Below, piece after piece: positions 1 through 10,495 of a DNA stretch of 64,000 nucleotides (within the stretch, counting starts at the first letter, position 1; each line of letters begins with the position of its first letter). A program made the translations under genes and the position numbers. This DNA comes from Conus ventricosus (Eukaryota > Mollusca > Gastropoda > Neogastropoda > Conidae): assembly GCA_018398815.1 (NCBI GenBank), contig CM031626.1, positions 41,419,872 through 41,483,871 of the forward strand. The letters are read 5' to 3'. The notes beneath the pieces were generated by a model. It was not told the origin of the DNA, searched no databases, and saw only the letters and a list, made by a program, of their open reading frames with translations.

Positions 1-27
1 ACACACACACACACACACACACACACA
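1..27. repeat. CA microsatellite at window edge
   Basis: Pure AC dinucleotide run continuing off the left edge. The sequence after it (ACCACCACCACTAC...) matches the end of the CA array at 25450-25470, so it marks the left end of the duplicated block shared with the second contig. Confidence 0.9.
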
Positions 28-129
28 ACCACCACCACTACAGATTTTATATTTTGAAAAGAGTTGTATTGCACCTCAATCATTCACCAATACATTAATG
101 AGAACAAGCCATTATTTTTCCCCAAATAA

Positions 130-140
130 CTCTCTCTCTC

Positions 141-205
<65 letters not shown>

Positions 206-208
206 CAA
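130..208. repeat. CT microsatellite
   Basis: TC dinucleotide run with few interruptions. It occupies the same relative position as the CT run at 25556-25650 in the duplicated copy of this locus. Confidence 0.9.
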
Positions 209-805
209 ATAGCATGTTACTTGCTGATGACATTAAACAGTATTCATTGTCTTGTCATTGTCTCTCTCTCTCCTGATGTGAGGGTTTGGTAGAGACTCAC
301 CTTTAGCGTGAAACAGTTATCCTAGTCGGAGCACGAAGTTGTGATATATGAAACCTACGCGTTGAGGGTATGAGAGAGAACAGAAATTTGCAGGGAAAAC
401 AAATATCTTGGTCATTTGATCAAGTTATATCACACCATTTGAGTCATAAGTGTAGGGGAAACAAAAGGGGATGGATACACCGCTTGTTAAACTAAATTGT
501 GATGGACCACTTAGATGATGAGAGCAGAGGACAGGAGAACAGTCAGTCTCCTACTGTTACTGCTGTAGACATCCATGGCATGAGACTGTCAAGACTGATT
601 CTACGCTGTAGCTCAAATGTTTTTTATGATGACCAAACCAGGATGAAAACGTGTGTAAACGGATTTTTTTTTAGTCAAAAGGATTTTTCTCTTCTGAACA
701 CCATGTAATGACAGTACGACTAAATTATGGTCCGTGTGCCTTGTCGTCACTCATAGGTTTGGTCAATATGTGTAGCTTTTTACTTTAAATTTTTTTAATC
801 AGATT
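209..805. other. Duplicated non-coding flank; empty site of element B
   Basis: No convincing gene is seen here. The stretch aligns by eye with 25655-25823 and, after the element B insertion is removed, with 41352-41660. The sequence ACCATTTGAGTCATAAGTG at 434-452 corresponds to ACCATTAGAGT left of element B joined to AGAGTCGTAAGTG right of it. This paralogous copy therefore lacks the 15.5-kb insertion. Confidence 0.7.
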
Positions 806-2634
806 TCAGTTTTGTTTTGCTGAGAACGCAACAGTTTCAGAAAACGGAGTTCTTGTGCTCTGCGCCGTTTTTCCAGAATTACATTTAAGTGTAAAGGAAC
901 GGGTTGATTGCTGAATTGAGTGGTAAGACGAAAATGGCCATTCCAACATTGACCTCACCTGGAATGACGACCCCTGAAGCAGCCAGGACCCCACATAGAC
1001 CGATTGGAAACCAGCACAGAAAATCTGACATTGCAATGGATAGGAGACGCCTGGCAACGGCTGCGTCTTTGGATTCCACAGACATGGTACTTACGTCTGT
1101 GGTCTTTGACAGCTGAGCAGATATTGTGTTACTCCTCACTGACAAGTAAATAAGGAACTGACCCACACCAGTTGCAAGAAATAGGATCAGGTTGCAAACG
1201 ACCATGAGACTAAAAGAGTAAATGTGACCAGAAAGTCTGCTCTGGTGACAGGCAATGGAATACAAATTCCAGACTGTTGGAAAAACTCCCAGTGTGAGGT
1301 TACAGGGAAACAGAGGCACCATTGCCAGTGTAAGTCCTAGCGTCCACATGATGGCACAGGCTATGTTAGCTGATCTCCTTCCAAACCGAATTTGGCTGAA
1401 AGGAAAACGAAGTACAAGAAAACGATCTAAAGTAATGAAACAAATTTTGAACGCTGATAGTTCAGATGATAGCAAGGATAAGACCCTGCAATGCTACAAG
1501 CTACACTCCTTTTCCATGCATTTTCATTCCAAATAAACTGCCAGCATAAATGTGGTCAGCCGCTCCAATAAAGATTAAATACACTCCATTAAAAAGTCAG
1601 AAACACACAAATGAAGAACAAAAGTTACAAAACCAGTGTTGGTACTTTTTGACAAAAAAATGTATTCGGTAACAAACCCACCAATGTTACCCAAAACAGC
1701 CAACAGAGCAAAGATGATTAAAGCATAACGGTAAGCAAGGCTCTTAACAAGTCACTACAAGACGAGATTTCATCAGATGGAGCCAAACACTTGCCCTGGA
1801 AATTGTCTGGTAAAACTACAGAGCACACACTTTAAAGTTATCAGCAGAAACATACACAAGACTTGTCATTTGTTTCATAAATTTGGATCAAAGTCAGATA
1901 CTGGGCAACCCTGTAAATTGAAAGTACGAAGATTTTGAAGCAATCCTTGCTCCAGTATAACCGTTATTCTATTCCATGACAAATCTAGAACTTGTAAGCT
2001 TGGCATAAGATCTGACAAGATTCTCATATTCAGATAATTTGCTTGGGTGTGGGAAATATTGAAGATCACCAGTGACGGGTGTACATATTGCTTTCGGACA
2101 TGATGAATGGCACCAGATATGGGATTACCTGCCACATTAATCTTCGAAGTTGAGGCATTCCTGTAAAGTCGCTGAAATTGACTGAATGAAGCATGTTTTT
2201 ACTAAGAATCCCAGCTGTGAAGATTGAGTAGAAAGACCTGTGTTAACCTCCTCCATCCACACGCCTGTACGCCCAGGTGGATGAGCATGAAGTTAGAGGT
2301 GATGTCAGTCTATGTATTCCACTACCTGAAGCTTCCAGGTAACGTAGATTTAGGAAAGAGCTAACTAGAAAGGTGCGGTTACAGGTGAAGGCAAAACCAT
2401 AACAGACACAAGGCTGAGGACAGGCAATGTCACACGCCAGTTCGTCATCATGCAGTGGACACTGTGGCTGACCATCACACAAGTTGTTCACGTGTATACA
2501 GATTAATTTCTGTCTGTCGCGACATCGATAAAACCCTGGGCATGTGGTGTAATGTTCACAGTCCACTTCATCCTCACGACCCGGGCAGTCGATCATGTCA
2601 TTACACCTGACGTAGACAGGGAGACAATAGCCAT
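806..2634 (-). pseudogene. GRL101-like LDLa-LRR GPCR, truncated and frameshifted copy 1
   Basis: This is a homologue of the receptor at 41664-43740, of the family that joins LDL-receptor class A modules, leucine-rich repeats and a rhodopsin-type seven-helix domain (GRL101 of Lymnaea, relaxin-type LGRs). Visible parts on the minus strand, N to C: Cys-rich LDLa-like segments (2430-2600; CDGQPQCPLHDDELAC), a leucine-rich stretch (1875-2135; LQVLDLSWN), and a transmembrane region (885-1475) with TLDRFLVLRFPF after helix 3 and NSAINPFLYT in helix 7. It should act as a cell-surface receptor through G proteins; the ligand is unknown. The reading frame breaks repeatedly (near 890, 1300, 1490, 1560 and 2310), and homology stops at 2634, where a putative LTR begins, so the N-terminal LDLa exon part is missing. 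Either a pseudogene or poorly corrected sequence. Confidence 0.8.
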
Positions 2635-4936
2635 TGTCACGGACGGACAGCCCTCCATCCCGCTTTTAATGTGTTAAGTTAGTATGTTGCCACCTTAATT
2701 TTTTTTTGTGTAACAGAGGGATGGGCAGCTGTGTGTAGCCAACTTTTCAGGGAGAAAAATCTGGCCGTCCATGCGGTTTGCATGCATCCTTCTGCACCGC
2801 ATGGACATGTCTTTCTGTGAGATACCCGGATAGTTGTGAAAACCCGTGGAGAGCTCACTGAGTCGTTGGAAGTTATTCCCCTTTGATCGGCAGCTGGCGT
2901 TTGGGAAAAATTCTTACTTCACTCGGATTGGAGCCACGAGTGGAGAGACCACGTTCTCTTTGGTGAGGCATTTTTTATAACCTGTGACGAAGGCCACTGG
3001 TCTGCCTGACGGTGGTAGTCTTAGGGTTAGAGAGAGGAATCCCTATTCCTGCCCACCAAGTATTTATCTTGACCCTCTTCGCTGGGGGTGACCAGCTGTC
3101 GGCCATCCCATGGTGAAGGGCTGCTGGTGCTGTCGGCTCCGAGGTCCCGGACAGTCTCTTCACTGAGGATCAGCCTGTCGGGCCCACTTTTTCCCCTCCT
3201 TTCCACCCGCCATTCTGGTGAGTTATTTGCGTGCTTCTCGGTTCTCATTTCACATTCCACAGGGGTATCGGTTATGAATTATAAAATTAATATTTTCATT
3301 CAAAATCTGTCGTTTTGGGTACTGTGCTGAGGCAGTAATATAGGTGTGGAGAAATATTGTGGTTTCAGGCGCGCTGCGAGCGTTAGCCTGATTTATAAAT
3401 ATGGAAGAGCAAGTTTAGATTTTATTCTAAATGCGCTACGCTGGAGCAGTGGCATTTTTCTTGTCAGCGATTTGGTTAGACACATAGCGCGCCGCACACG
3501 CTTGTTTTTTATTTTGGCTGAGTCATTCTTTATTTGTGTGTACCCCGTCAGAGGAAGGGGTATGCTTGTTTAGTTCTATAAATTATTATTTATTTTCATG
3601 TAAAGGAGAAAAAAAAAGAAAAAAAACAAACCTTCAGGCCGGATGCTGTGTTGGTTGAGTTACCGCGTGACTCGCTTGAGGTCGGGAAATGAGCGTTCCT
3701 TTGCGGCACGGCCCCCGAGTCGGTTCCGCTCCGCCTGTTTATTTGTTTATGTATTGTCGATTTTATTTCCTTTATCTCATTTATTTATTTTACTATTATA
3801 TTTCCTTTAATGTGAATGTGGTATGGGTGTGTTGTTGTGGTAATTTTAAACTCAAAATGTCAACACGTCATATGCCTTGTTTTCCTTATCAGTTTTTTAC
3901 ATACCCGAGGCCTTCAGACTGAAGGGGTAGTATATATATTATGACAAAAGTATAAAAATTCCATCAAGTAAACGAATTTGTGTTTCTTTTTTCAATCATT
4001 AGAGAGAAAAAAAGAGATAGAGTATACAATAATGAAATGTGAAGTAAACTATCACTAAACTAGATTCAGTCTTGCGGGTGTAGCCCATTTCGCCAGGTAG
4101 TAGCCTGCACCCACACCATATCTCAGCTGTACCTAGAATGAAATCCTAATGCCCCTTTTATAGGGCGTTCGTTGGTTGACTTGGTGTCGGCCCAGACGCC
4201 TTTTATCGCAGGACGCCCATTCCGAGAGCGGTATGAAGAGGAGCAGGACACTGACCGTGGTGCCAAGAGCGAGACCAGAACGCCCTTCCTGAGCGTATCA
4301 GCTGCTTTGGGGTGCACCAGTGTCTCCCTGCTCGGACAGGGAAAGGACTTTCCCTTAAGTTAAGTTTGTTTCTGGCTGTGTATGGGCGGTGTTTGGTGAT
4401 GCCTGGCATGTGGGAGACATTCTGTATGGCTGTGATGTTTGTGAGGGTACATGTGTGAATATACTAAAAGTGTTCATGAAGTGTATAAGTATGCGAATGT
4501 TGGTGAATATGCTTGTGTGGCTGGGGTAGACCCTGTTTCGTCCTTCGTTTAATTGTTTCTCCCCTGTCCTTTCTTCTTTCTTTATTTTGGGATAGATTAG
4601 TGTTTAGGGTTTAAATTTAGCTGTTCCCTGGGCCAGGGTGTGGGGTCTTTTGTTGGGTTATTTTGTCCATTAAGTAGATATCTTCTTTTAGGTGGCTGTC
4701 CTCTTCTATTTTCCCTTCTTTTCCAATTTATCTCTCTCTGTCCTCCCTCTTCTTGATAGTCGTCCCTCCTCCATTAGGTGTGAATGAGGTATTTCGTTAA
4801 TTTAATAAATTGCTTATTTGGTTTATTTTGTTTTCCACGAGTGGTTTGAGTGTGTGGTCGGTGGGTGTTGTGCCCAGCCTGTCCCTCTCTCCTCTTCCGC
4901 CCTCACATCCTTGATTCACGGACCTTGACCGCGACA
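2635..4936. mobile_element. Putative long LTR (solo or truncated element)
   Basis: The block starts TGTCACGG exactly where homology to the second receptor copy ends and finishes at GCGACA, giving the TG...CA / TGTC...GACA ends expected of an LTR. The Gypsy LTRs at 44772 and 52565 also begin TGTCACG and end GACA. It is 2.3 kb, has no meaningful ORF, and has an AATAAA signal at 4804. No matching target duplication was found on its right side, where LINE sequence follows, so the right junction is probably rearranged. The family is not identified. Confidence 0.35.
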
Positions 4937-4998
4937 CAAAACAGCTTTCCAACACATTGTAAATACAAACATTTTTGAAATTCTAACATATTAATCAT

Positions 4999-6125
4999 TT
5001 AAAGTCGTCCTTCACTACAGTCACTTTCCATTGTTTTTCTTTTCACCTTTTCAAAAGCTTTACGGTTGCTAAATGTTCTTTGCCAAATAAACCTATACAA
5101 CAATGTGTTCACCTGCCTAAGAATTACTTCAGGGATACCTATACATTGCATAACGAATGTCAATTGGCTGACAATATAGGATTTAACTATAACAATTTTG
5201 CCATGTATACTGAGATCCCTTCTACTCCATTGTTTTATCAAATTATGGATTTTTTTAACTCGACTTTTCAATATTTCTAGCCATTGTTTCTGCTTGGAAA
5301 AAAAATTCCCTGGATTTTTATTTTATCAACGATGGGAAACGGTAAATTCCGTTCTTCTCCTCCTTTACCTAGTCGTATTGCTTTGGTTTTGTGCAAATTC
5401 AGTTTAAGTCCTGAAAAGTGTTCAAATCAGTTAAGTATGTTTAAAGACATTATCATATCCTCCTCTATCTTTAAGAAATAGTGTCGTGTCATCAGCTAAT
5501 TGTTTTATTTTCAATACAGCGTTAACATTATTTTTTGGTGCCATAATACCTGAGATAGGACTGTTTCTTATTTTTATTGCTAAAATATTTACTGCTAAAA
5601 TAAAGGCAAGGGGAGAGAATGGGCAGCCTTGTCCAATTCCACAATTAACATCAAAAGCCTCAGAGATCCATTTACCATGGTTAATGCTACTCTGGCAATT
5701 GCTGGTTAAAACCGATATCCATGTCTGAAAAGAATTGCCCAAACCAAACACTTTAAAAGCAAGCAAGATGAATTTTTTACATATGGAGTCGAAAGCTTTG
5801 GAATAATCTAGAGCCACAAGGTATCCTGATTTACCCGTTATATTAAAATAATTTATCGCATCATCTATCGTTCTTACAACTGTTGCTATGTTTCTACCCT
5901 TTATGTACCCTACCTGATCCTCGTTAACCAATTTCACTGTCATCCTTCCTAATCTCACCGCTAAGCTTTTAGTCAGTATTTTGTAATCAGTATTTGTTAA
6001 TGTAATAGATCGCCAGTTGTTTAACTTATCTCTGTCTAAATCAGTACCTTTGTGAAGTAATGTTATGACTCCCTGCTTTTGTGTAAAAGACAGTTCTTCT
6101 CTATTAAATGAATCATTAAACGAAT
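4999..6125 (-). mobile_element. LINE reverse transcriptase fragment (L1/Tx1-like)
   Basis: Minus-strand reading frames encode the palm of a non-LTR reverse transcriptase. The clearest part is 5431-5958, with DQVGYIKGRNIA, ALDYSKAFDSI (motif A), GIGQGCPFSPLAFILA (motif B) and LADDTTLFL (catalytic ADD, motif C). A downstream thumb-like segment lies at 4999-5271, in another frame after a gap. Upstream, 5960-6120 continues the finger region (the usual NWRSI-type block before DYKIL). The wording of these motifs fits the L1/Tx1 lineage better than RTE or CR1. The endonuclease and 3' end are missing, so this is a dead, doubly truncated copy. Confidence 0.8.
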
Positions 6126-6130
6126 CAGTT

Positions 6131-6255
6131 ACTAGAAATATGAAACAAACCCTTTTTCATAGGTAGAAAGAAAACCACATATCCAGTCTCCAAAGTCAAA
6201 CTGAGCTTTACAGAAAAGCTGGAAAAAAGTGAAATAATTGGCATCATATAAACAA
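6131..6255. repeat. Dispersed repeat, copy 1
   Basis: GAAACAAACCCTTTTTCATA and the following AGGTAGAAAGAAAACCAC recur at 56285-56325, and both copies run on into a CT microsatellite about 100-130 bp later. This looks like a dispersed repeat family whose tail seeds CT runs. No coding potential is clear. Confidence 0.5.
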
Positions 6256-6264
6256 ATCTCTCTG

Positions 6265-6333
<69 letters not shown>

Positions 6334-6358
6334 CTCTCAAGAAGCCATGACACTTATG

Positions 6359-6399
<41 letters not shown>

Positions 6400-6408
6400 G
6401 AGAGAGAC

Positions 6409-6484
<76 letters not shown>
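6256..6484. repeat. Inverted CT / GA microsatellite pair
   Basis: A CT run of about 80 bp (6256-6336) is followed after about 25 bp by a GA run of about 120 bp (6361-6484). The two runs are complementary and could fold into a long hairpin. Confidence 0.85.
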
Positions 6485-6487
<3 letters not shown>

Positions 6488-7151
6488 CGTGACTCGTGAC
6501 TTTAATGTGAGGCCATCAGCCTATTCACATGAGTACGCAACAAGAAATATAAAATAATTTTATATAATTAGAACAAAATTTACCATAACTGCATCCAAAC
6601 ATTCTTCCCTGACAGTATGTACATGCAGAATTCTATCTTAATTATACATTAACAGTACTTGGTACATTCTTCCTTATGAACGTAATGTAAGTGTGTATAT
6701 TATTATTTCAAACTCGTGATATTAATGCTGTTGATACTATCATACAAAACACATGTTTTCTATTACGTTACCCTCATCATATTTCGTTTACATATAGAAT
6801 GAAGACCTTTCTTCCCTGCGTCGTATGATTCTACGGAAAGCCATACTATTTTAAGCATCTTTTGTTTACATCAATTACGCATGCGCAAAATAAGCCTATT
6901 GCCCTCTCCGGTGCAAAGGTAAACCCGAATCTTGGTCTACATAACAAAGCTGCCATGCTAACCTTTGATACTCAGAGTGTGTTCTTCTGTGGTCATGTCC
7001 ATGTGGTGTTGGACTTGTGTTGTTTATATTCGTTGGATTTAGCAGCCCCATGGATAAATTACTAAAACCTTGTTGCTGTCCATGTATCAGGTTGGTGCAT
7101 TCCTTCAGTTATTTTCACTGTAATTGTCGTTTTCCCTATTTCTTTTCAGCC
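6485..7151. other. Unannotated flank of element A
   Basis: AT-rich sequence with no supported gene. It ends in a pyrimidine-rich run followed by CAG (7140-7149) just before the element, which resembles a 3' splice site, but no exon could be supported. Confidence 0.4.
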
Positions 7152-7156
7152 TGTGA
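7152..7156. repeat. Target site duplication, element A left (TGTGA)
   Basis: TGTGA directly precedes the terminal AGAGAAC and is repeated directly after the terminal GTTCTCT at 22602-22606. The bases outside differ (C versus C after different contexts), so the duplication is 5 bp. Confidence 0.75.
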
Positions 7157-7245
7157 AGAGAACGTAGATATACCAATCCTGGGCCACTTCCGCCCTCACC
7201 CAGTTCGGGCGAAAGTAACCCAGGATTGGTATATCTACGTTCTCT
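7157..7245. repeat. Left terminal palindrome of element A
   Basis: Outer arm AGAGAACGTAGATATACC continues to CCAATCCTGGG and is exactly reversed in the right arm ending at 7245. Inside is a weaker stem (CACTTCCGCCC against GGGCGAAAGT) and a loop of about 11 bases around TCACCCAGTTC. After it, 17 bp (7246-7262, GACAAGTAAGACTTCAA) recur inverted at 22497-22513, which ends the terminal inverted repeat. Confidence 0.9.
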
Positions 7246-7262
7246 GACAAGTAAGACTTCAA

Positions 7263-7328
7263 ACTACACACACACACATGCACAAACACACAAAAATGCA
7301 CCCACTCACAAACACACACACACACACA

Positions 7329-7380
<52 letters not shown>

Positions 7381-7788
7381 CACACACACTACACGCGCGC
7401 GCACACACCACACACACACAAACTAACACGGACACATGCACACACAGAGAAACACTCACACACAGGCCAAAAAATCAATACTGCTGCACCTCCTCTACCC
7501 CTCTTCCCCCCTCCTTCCTGCCTAGCATGACATCAGCCTTCCTACGCCAACACTGCCCGCGTGGCGGCCGCTCACGACTAGGTTAACCCGCGCTGTGTAA
7601 ACGAAGCACACTCGGCCGGGTTGCAACACATTGCATCAGAAATTCGAGATTGCCACGTCGACGCACCGCATTGAGGCTGTCGCGTGACACGACTGGGTTT
7701 GCCATTGTTGCTTGGACTATTGAACAAGAAGGCTGTGTTTCGACTGCGCTCTGTTGTGGCCACTGTGTTTTAATTGTGTTATTTTAAA
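7263..7788. repeat. CA microsatellite and GC-richer leader in element A
   Basis: A CA array with interruptions (7265-7460) is followed by about 330 bp of GC-richer DNA that contains a NotI-like GCGGCCGC site near 7562. No gene is supported. Copy B has no matching stretch. Confidence 0.7.
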
Positions 7789-8130
7789 ATGGCTAAAACG
7801 TTACTGAAGAACAGGTTTGTTATTCGAGGCCATAAGTTTTACTTTAACTGCATGTTAGAGTATTTGTTGAAAGAATTAGGCGAAGCATGTTGTGAAACCG
7901 GAGAGATTGTTTTTATAGAAAACGAAAAAGTGAACTAACTGCTTTGGAAATGAACGACTATCTTAAAGGTTTTGTTGGTTCAAGGAAATGAAACAAGATG
8001 TAGCTGTTTTAATACGTGTTTGACTATTGATGAGATGGTTCCTTATCTAATAAATGGCGCTGCATTGTTGAAAGCGGCGCGAAGCAAAACAAACCATCAC
8101 GCGTTGATTGTTGGGAGAAGCCATGTTTAA
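7789..8130 (+). pseudogene. Accessory gene unique to copy A, frameshifted
   Basis: ATG at 7789 follows ATTTTAAA, the start context of the core genes. The first 49 codons are open (MAKTLLKNRF, FYFNCMLEYLLKELGEACC), then stops appear at 7936. Coding-like sequence resumes to a TAA at 8128, including EMVPYLINGAALLKAARS. A plausible intact length is about 110 residues, mostly helical. No family was recognised. Immediately after it, CCATGTTT and AAACATGG form an inverted repeat, and a second very short frame of 34 codons starts at 8136 after AAAAAAC. This gene is absent from copy B, which has a different gene in the same zone. Confidence 0.4.
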
Positions 8131-8135
8131 AAAAC

Positions 8136-8240
8136 ATGGCGGAGGTAAACACGACTGATTCGTATGCTAAAAAACTTATAATTGAAACATTTTTGCTGTT
8201 ACTCCCAAGTAAAAATGTTCTCAGTTTGTATCAGACTTGA
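8136..8240 (+). CDS. Possible 34-aa small protein, element A
   Basis: Starts MAEVNTTDSYAKKL after an A-rich tract and ends at a TGA at 8238. It carries a hydrophobic run (IIETFLLLLP). It is too short to be sure of; its support is only the start context shared with core genes. Confidence 0.2.
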   Translation: MAEVNTTDSYAKKLIIETFLLLLPSKNVLSLYQT

Positions 8241-8562
8241 TTGATTGTTAACTGCAGATTCAGTGTTCATGCGGCAAGCTGATTGTGTATTAAGATGTGT
8301 ATACTTTTCTACTTTTCTAATTCTAACCAGTTCATCTGCCTTTAAGTGTGCCCTTATGCAACTGAATGGCGATTTTCGAATGTTCTGGCAAAACTAGATA
8401 GGGTTAGGCAGACCTTAGTACATCTACCAGTATGGAGAGGAGTAGTGTGTGGCCAGCACTATCTTCATATAAATGCTTTAATATTACAATGCGGATGTAC
8501 TACTACTGGCGATTAGAGCTGCCATAAAGCTGGCTACAGCAATTACTGCTGTAACTCTGAGG

Positions 8563-8745
8563 GGCACAGCAAACTAGGCCAAACAACCTATGTGATCGCT
8601 TGCCGCCAATGACGTCAGCACCTGCAAAGCTCGGTGGCAAACTAGGTCAAACGACCCTATGTGATCGCTTGAACTACAAAGCGCGGCAGCACCAGCAAAG
8701 CTCAGCGGCAAACTAGGCCAAACGACCCTATGTGATCACTTGGGG
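8563..8745. repeat. Three-unit tandem repeat (about 70 bp) in element A
   Basis: The block AAACTAGGCCAAACGACCCT followed by ATGTGATCGCTTG occurs at 8570, 8640 and 8711 with small changes. The spacer in the first unit contains CCAAT next to a perfect CRE palindrome TGACGTCA (8606-8617), which suggests a promoter or enhancer region. Confidence 0.65.
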
Positions 8746-8816
8746 TTGATTGAGGTTGCGCGCGAGACACAACCTGTTTAGTCACAAAGCAAGAAGTGGC
8801 CTAGGAGTTCCACTTT

Positions 8817-8985
8817 TTGTTTGTTGTGTGTTTTGGCCTACCCCACGCACGCAGTCCCCCACCCCCACCCCTGGACTGTCTATTGTGTGTTTGTTGTTTG
8901 TTTGTGTTTGTTGTTTGTTTTGTCCTGCCCCACGCATGCACACCCCCCACCCCACCCCCACCCACGCATGCACACACTCAAGTTC
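8817..8985. repeat. Imperfect duplication of GTTTGTTG / CCCCACGCA blocks
   Basis: TTTGTTGTGTG, a CTGCCCCACGCA-type block and a run of CCCCCACCCC appear twice in succession. No coding role is apparent, although long GT/C-rich open frames cross it. Confidence 0.5.
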
Positions 8986-8987
8986 CT

Positions 8988-9245
8988 TCTAAGTTTTTAA
9001 CTTAAGTTATTCACAAGTTCTTACTTGAGTTACTTCTAAGTTGTCCTTAAGCATTCTCAAGTTATCCCCAAGTTCTTACTTAAGTTACTTCTAAATTTTT
9101 AATTAAGTTGCGCCAAGTTTTTAATAAGTTCTTGATCAAGTTCTTAATTAAGTTCTTATAAGTTTTTGATCAAGTTCTTGATAAGTTCTGATTAAGTCAT
9201 CCTTTAAGTACAACTAAGTTCTTATTAAGTTATCTTATAATTATC
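8988..9245. repeat. AAGTTCTTAATTAAG-type repeat array, element A
   Basis: About 15 degenerate units built on AAGTTCTTA...TTAAGTT, many containing palindromic cores such as CTTAATTAAG or CTTGATCAAG. An array of the same design lies at the same place in copy B (27950-28200), while the DNA to its left differs between the copies. It may be an origin, enhancer or protein-binding array. Confidence 0.75.
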
Positions 9246-9265
9246 AAAAAATACAAGCTATGTTT

Positions 9266-9475
9266 TTATCTTAAATAGTAGATGTCTAATATAGTACACA
9301 CACGCCTCAAAAAACGCGTCATCGTTGAGGATGTCTTGCTCAGCGTTCTCCGCATAGATCTTAAGGAAGGTCTTACATCCGAAGCAACGCATTGATTACA
9401 ATTCTGGTCTATGGAAATGTCTTTTATAGACTCCATGTCTTTATTTATTGACACCATCATTTTATAATACGCCAT
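9266..9475 (-). CDS. 69-aa accessory protein unique to copy A
   Basis: An open frame whose ATG lies after an A/T-rich tract (TTTATAAAAATAGAAC upstream on the minus strand). The product is Ser/Thr- and basic-rich with few features (MAYYKMMVSINKD... to YYLR). The block holding it is missing from copy B: the flanking sequences ATAATTAT and AAGTTCTTAA are almost joined there. No family recognised. It could be a late remnant of a larger gene. Confidence 0.35.
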   Translation of the reverse strand: MAYYKMMVSINKDMESIKDISIDQNCNQCVASDVRPSLRSMRRTLSKTSSTMTRFLRRVCTILDIYYLR

Positions 9476-9535
9476 GTTCTATTTTTATAAAAAATTAAAA
9501 TTAAGTTCTTAAAATATTATTCCATTATAAATGGA

Positions 9536-9993
9536 TCAAATGATGCTTTGTTATTGGCGGTTTTGGCGTGCTGGTGTCTTTTTCTGCATTTAGTGGCTCA
9601 GATTTTTTTGATAGCTTTCGTTTCTGTTGCCATTGTGTATATATTTTATAGCCGTAATAACTGCCCCAGCAGCAGCAAGGGCGCCAAAAATGGCAACAGT
9701 TTTAAGTTCAATATTCCATGAAGACTTTGGGGCCCTTGTTCACATGGAGTTTTTATAGCTGGCATTGAATCAACTTGTTCTGGCGTTGGCGGTGTTATGT
9801 TTTCATGATGAGTCATATTCTGTAACATTAATTTTTTTGTCTGTTCCACTCTGCTAATTTTTTTCCTGCTTCAACACGCCAGGATTTTAACGGTCTCCAC
9901 CTGATTCAGCGTTTTTCTGCTGATTTTCTGGCTTGGTTACTTTTCCACCTGATTCAGTGTTTTCTGATTCTGCTGATTTTCCAGCTCGCTCAT
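9536..9993 (-). pseudogene. Single-pass membrane protein, copy A, frameshifted
   Basis: Counterpart of 28223-28679. The Pro-rich linker (TPPTPEQVDS) and the hydrophobic helix region are recognisable, but the frame shifts several times. A tandem duplication of about 55 bp near 9895-9980 (CACCTGATTCAG repeated) disturbs the N-terminal region. Confidence 0.5.
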
Positions 9994-10458
9994 TTTGAAG
10001 GAAACAAAATCTATATGATTAAAAGTTATTAATCCATGATCGCTGGCGACAATAATGTTCCAAATCTGTAATATAGATCACAGCCTAGAGACTCTATGAC
10101 TTTGTTAAAAACAGGATCTTGCGTTAAATCATACGTAAGATCTTGTTCAGAATCAATGGGAGCAAATCTACTGATAGTTTTAGTGTACAAATAAGAACGT
10201 TTGCCCCACACTTTTACACCATTCTAGACCCCAGCTGCGCTTCATACTGTTATGATACTTTAAAATGTCTTGCGGCGACATCTGTTGAATCTGTTCAATG
10301 CTGAATTCAGTTCCGAGGAACTGTTTTGTTTTTCCACATGCTGCTAAAGAATACAACCTCTCCTTTTGGGGCATAACAGCTTGACCATCAACTTGGTCAT
10401 TCATAAGTTCGGGAAGGTTTAGGCCCCCTTGTAGCTGTAGTAGATCATCACTGTTCAT
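9887..10458 (-). pseudogene. Conserved 173-aa element protein, copy A, frameshifted
   Basis: Counterpart of 28615-29136. The N-terminal half (10180-10458, including RLYSLAACGKTKQFLG and FSIEQIQQMSPQDI) and the C-terminal half (10029-10211, FAPIDSEQDLTYDLTQDPVF) are both clear but in different frames, with a break near 10200. A few codons (GLQG-type) are inserted near the N-terminus relative to copy B. Confidence 0.6.
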
Positions 10459-10495
10459 GTTTTTTTAATAATTATAATTATTTTATTTTATAAAA

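Noticed and set aside
2975..4409. Several 60-90 codon frames in the LTR-like block
   Set aside because: They overlap each other on both strands and show no conserved motif.
7135..7156. Pyrimidine tract plus CAG just before element A as a splice acceptor of an interrupted exon
   Set aside because: No open, recognisable exon continues on the right flank after 22607.
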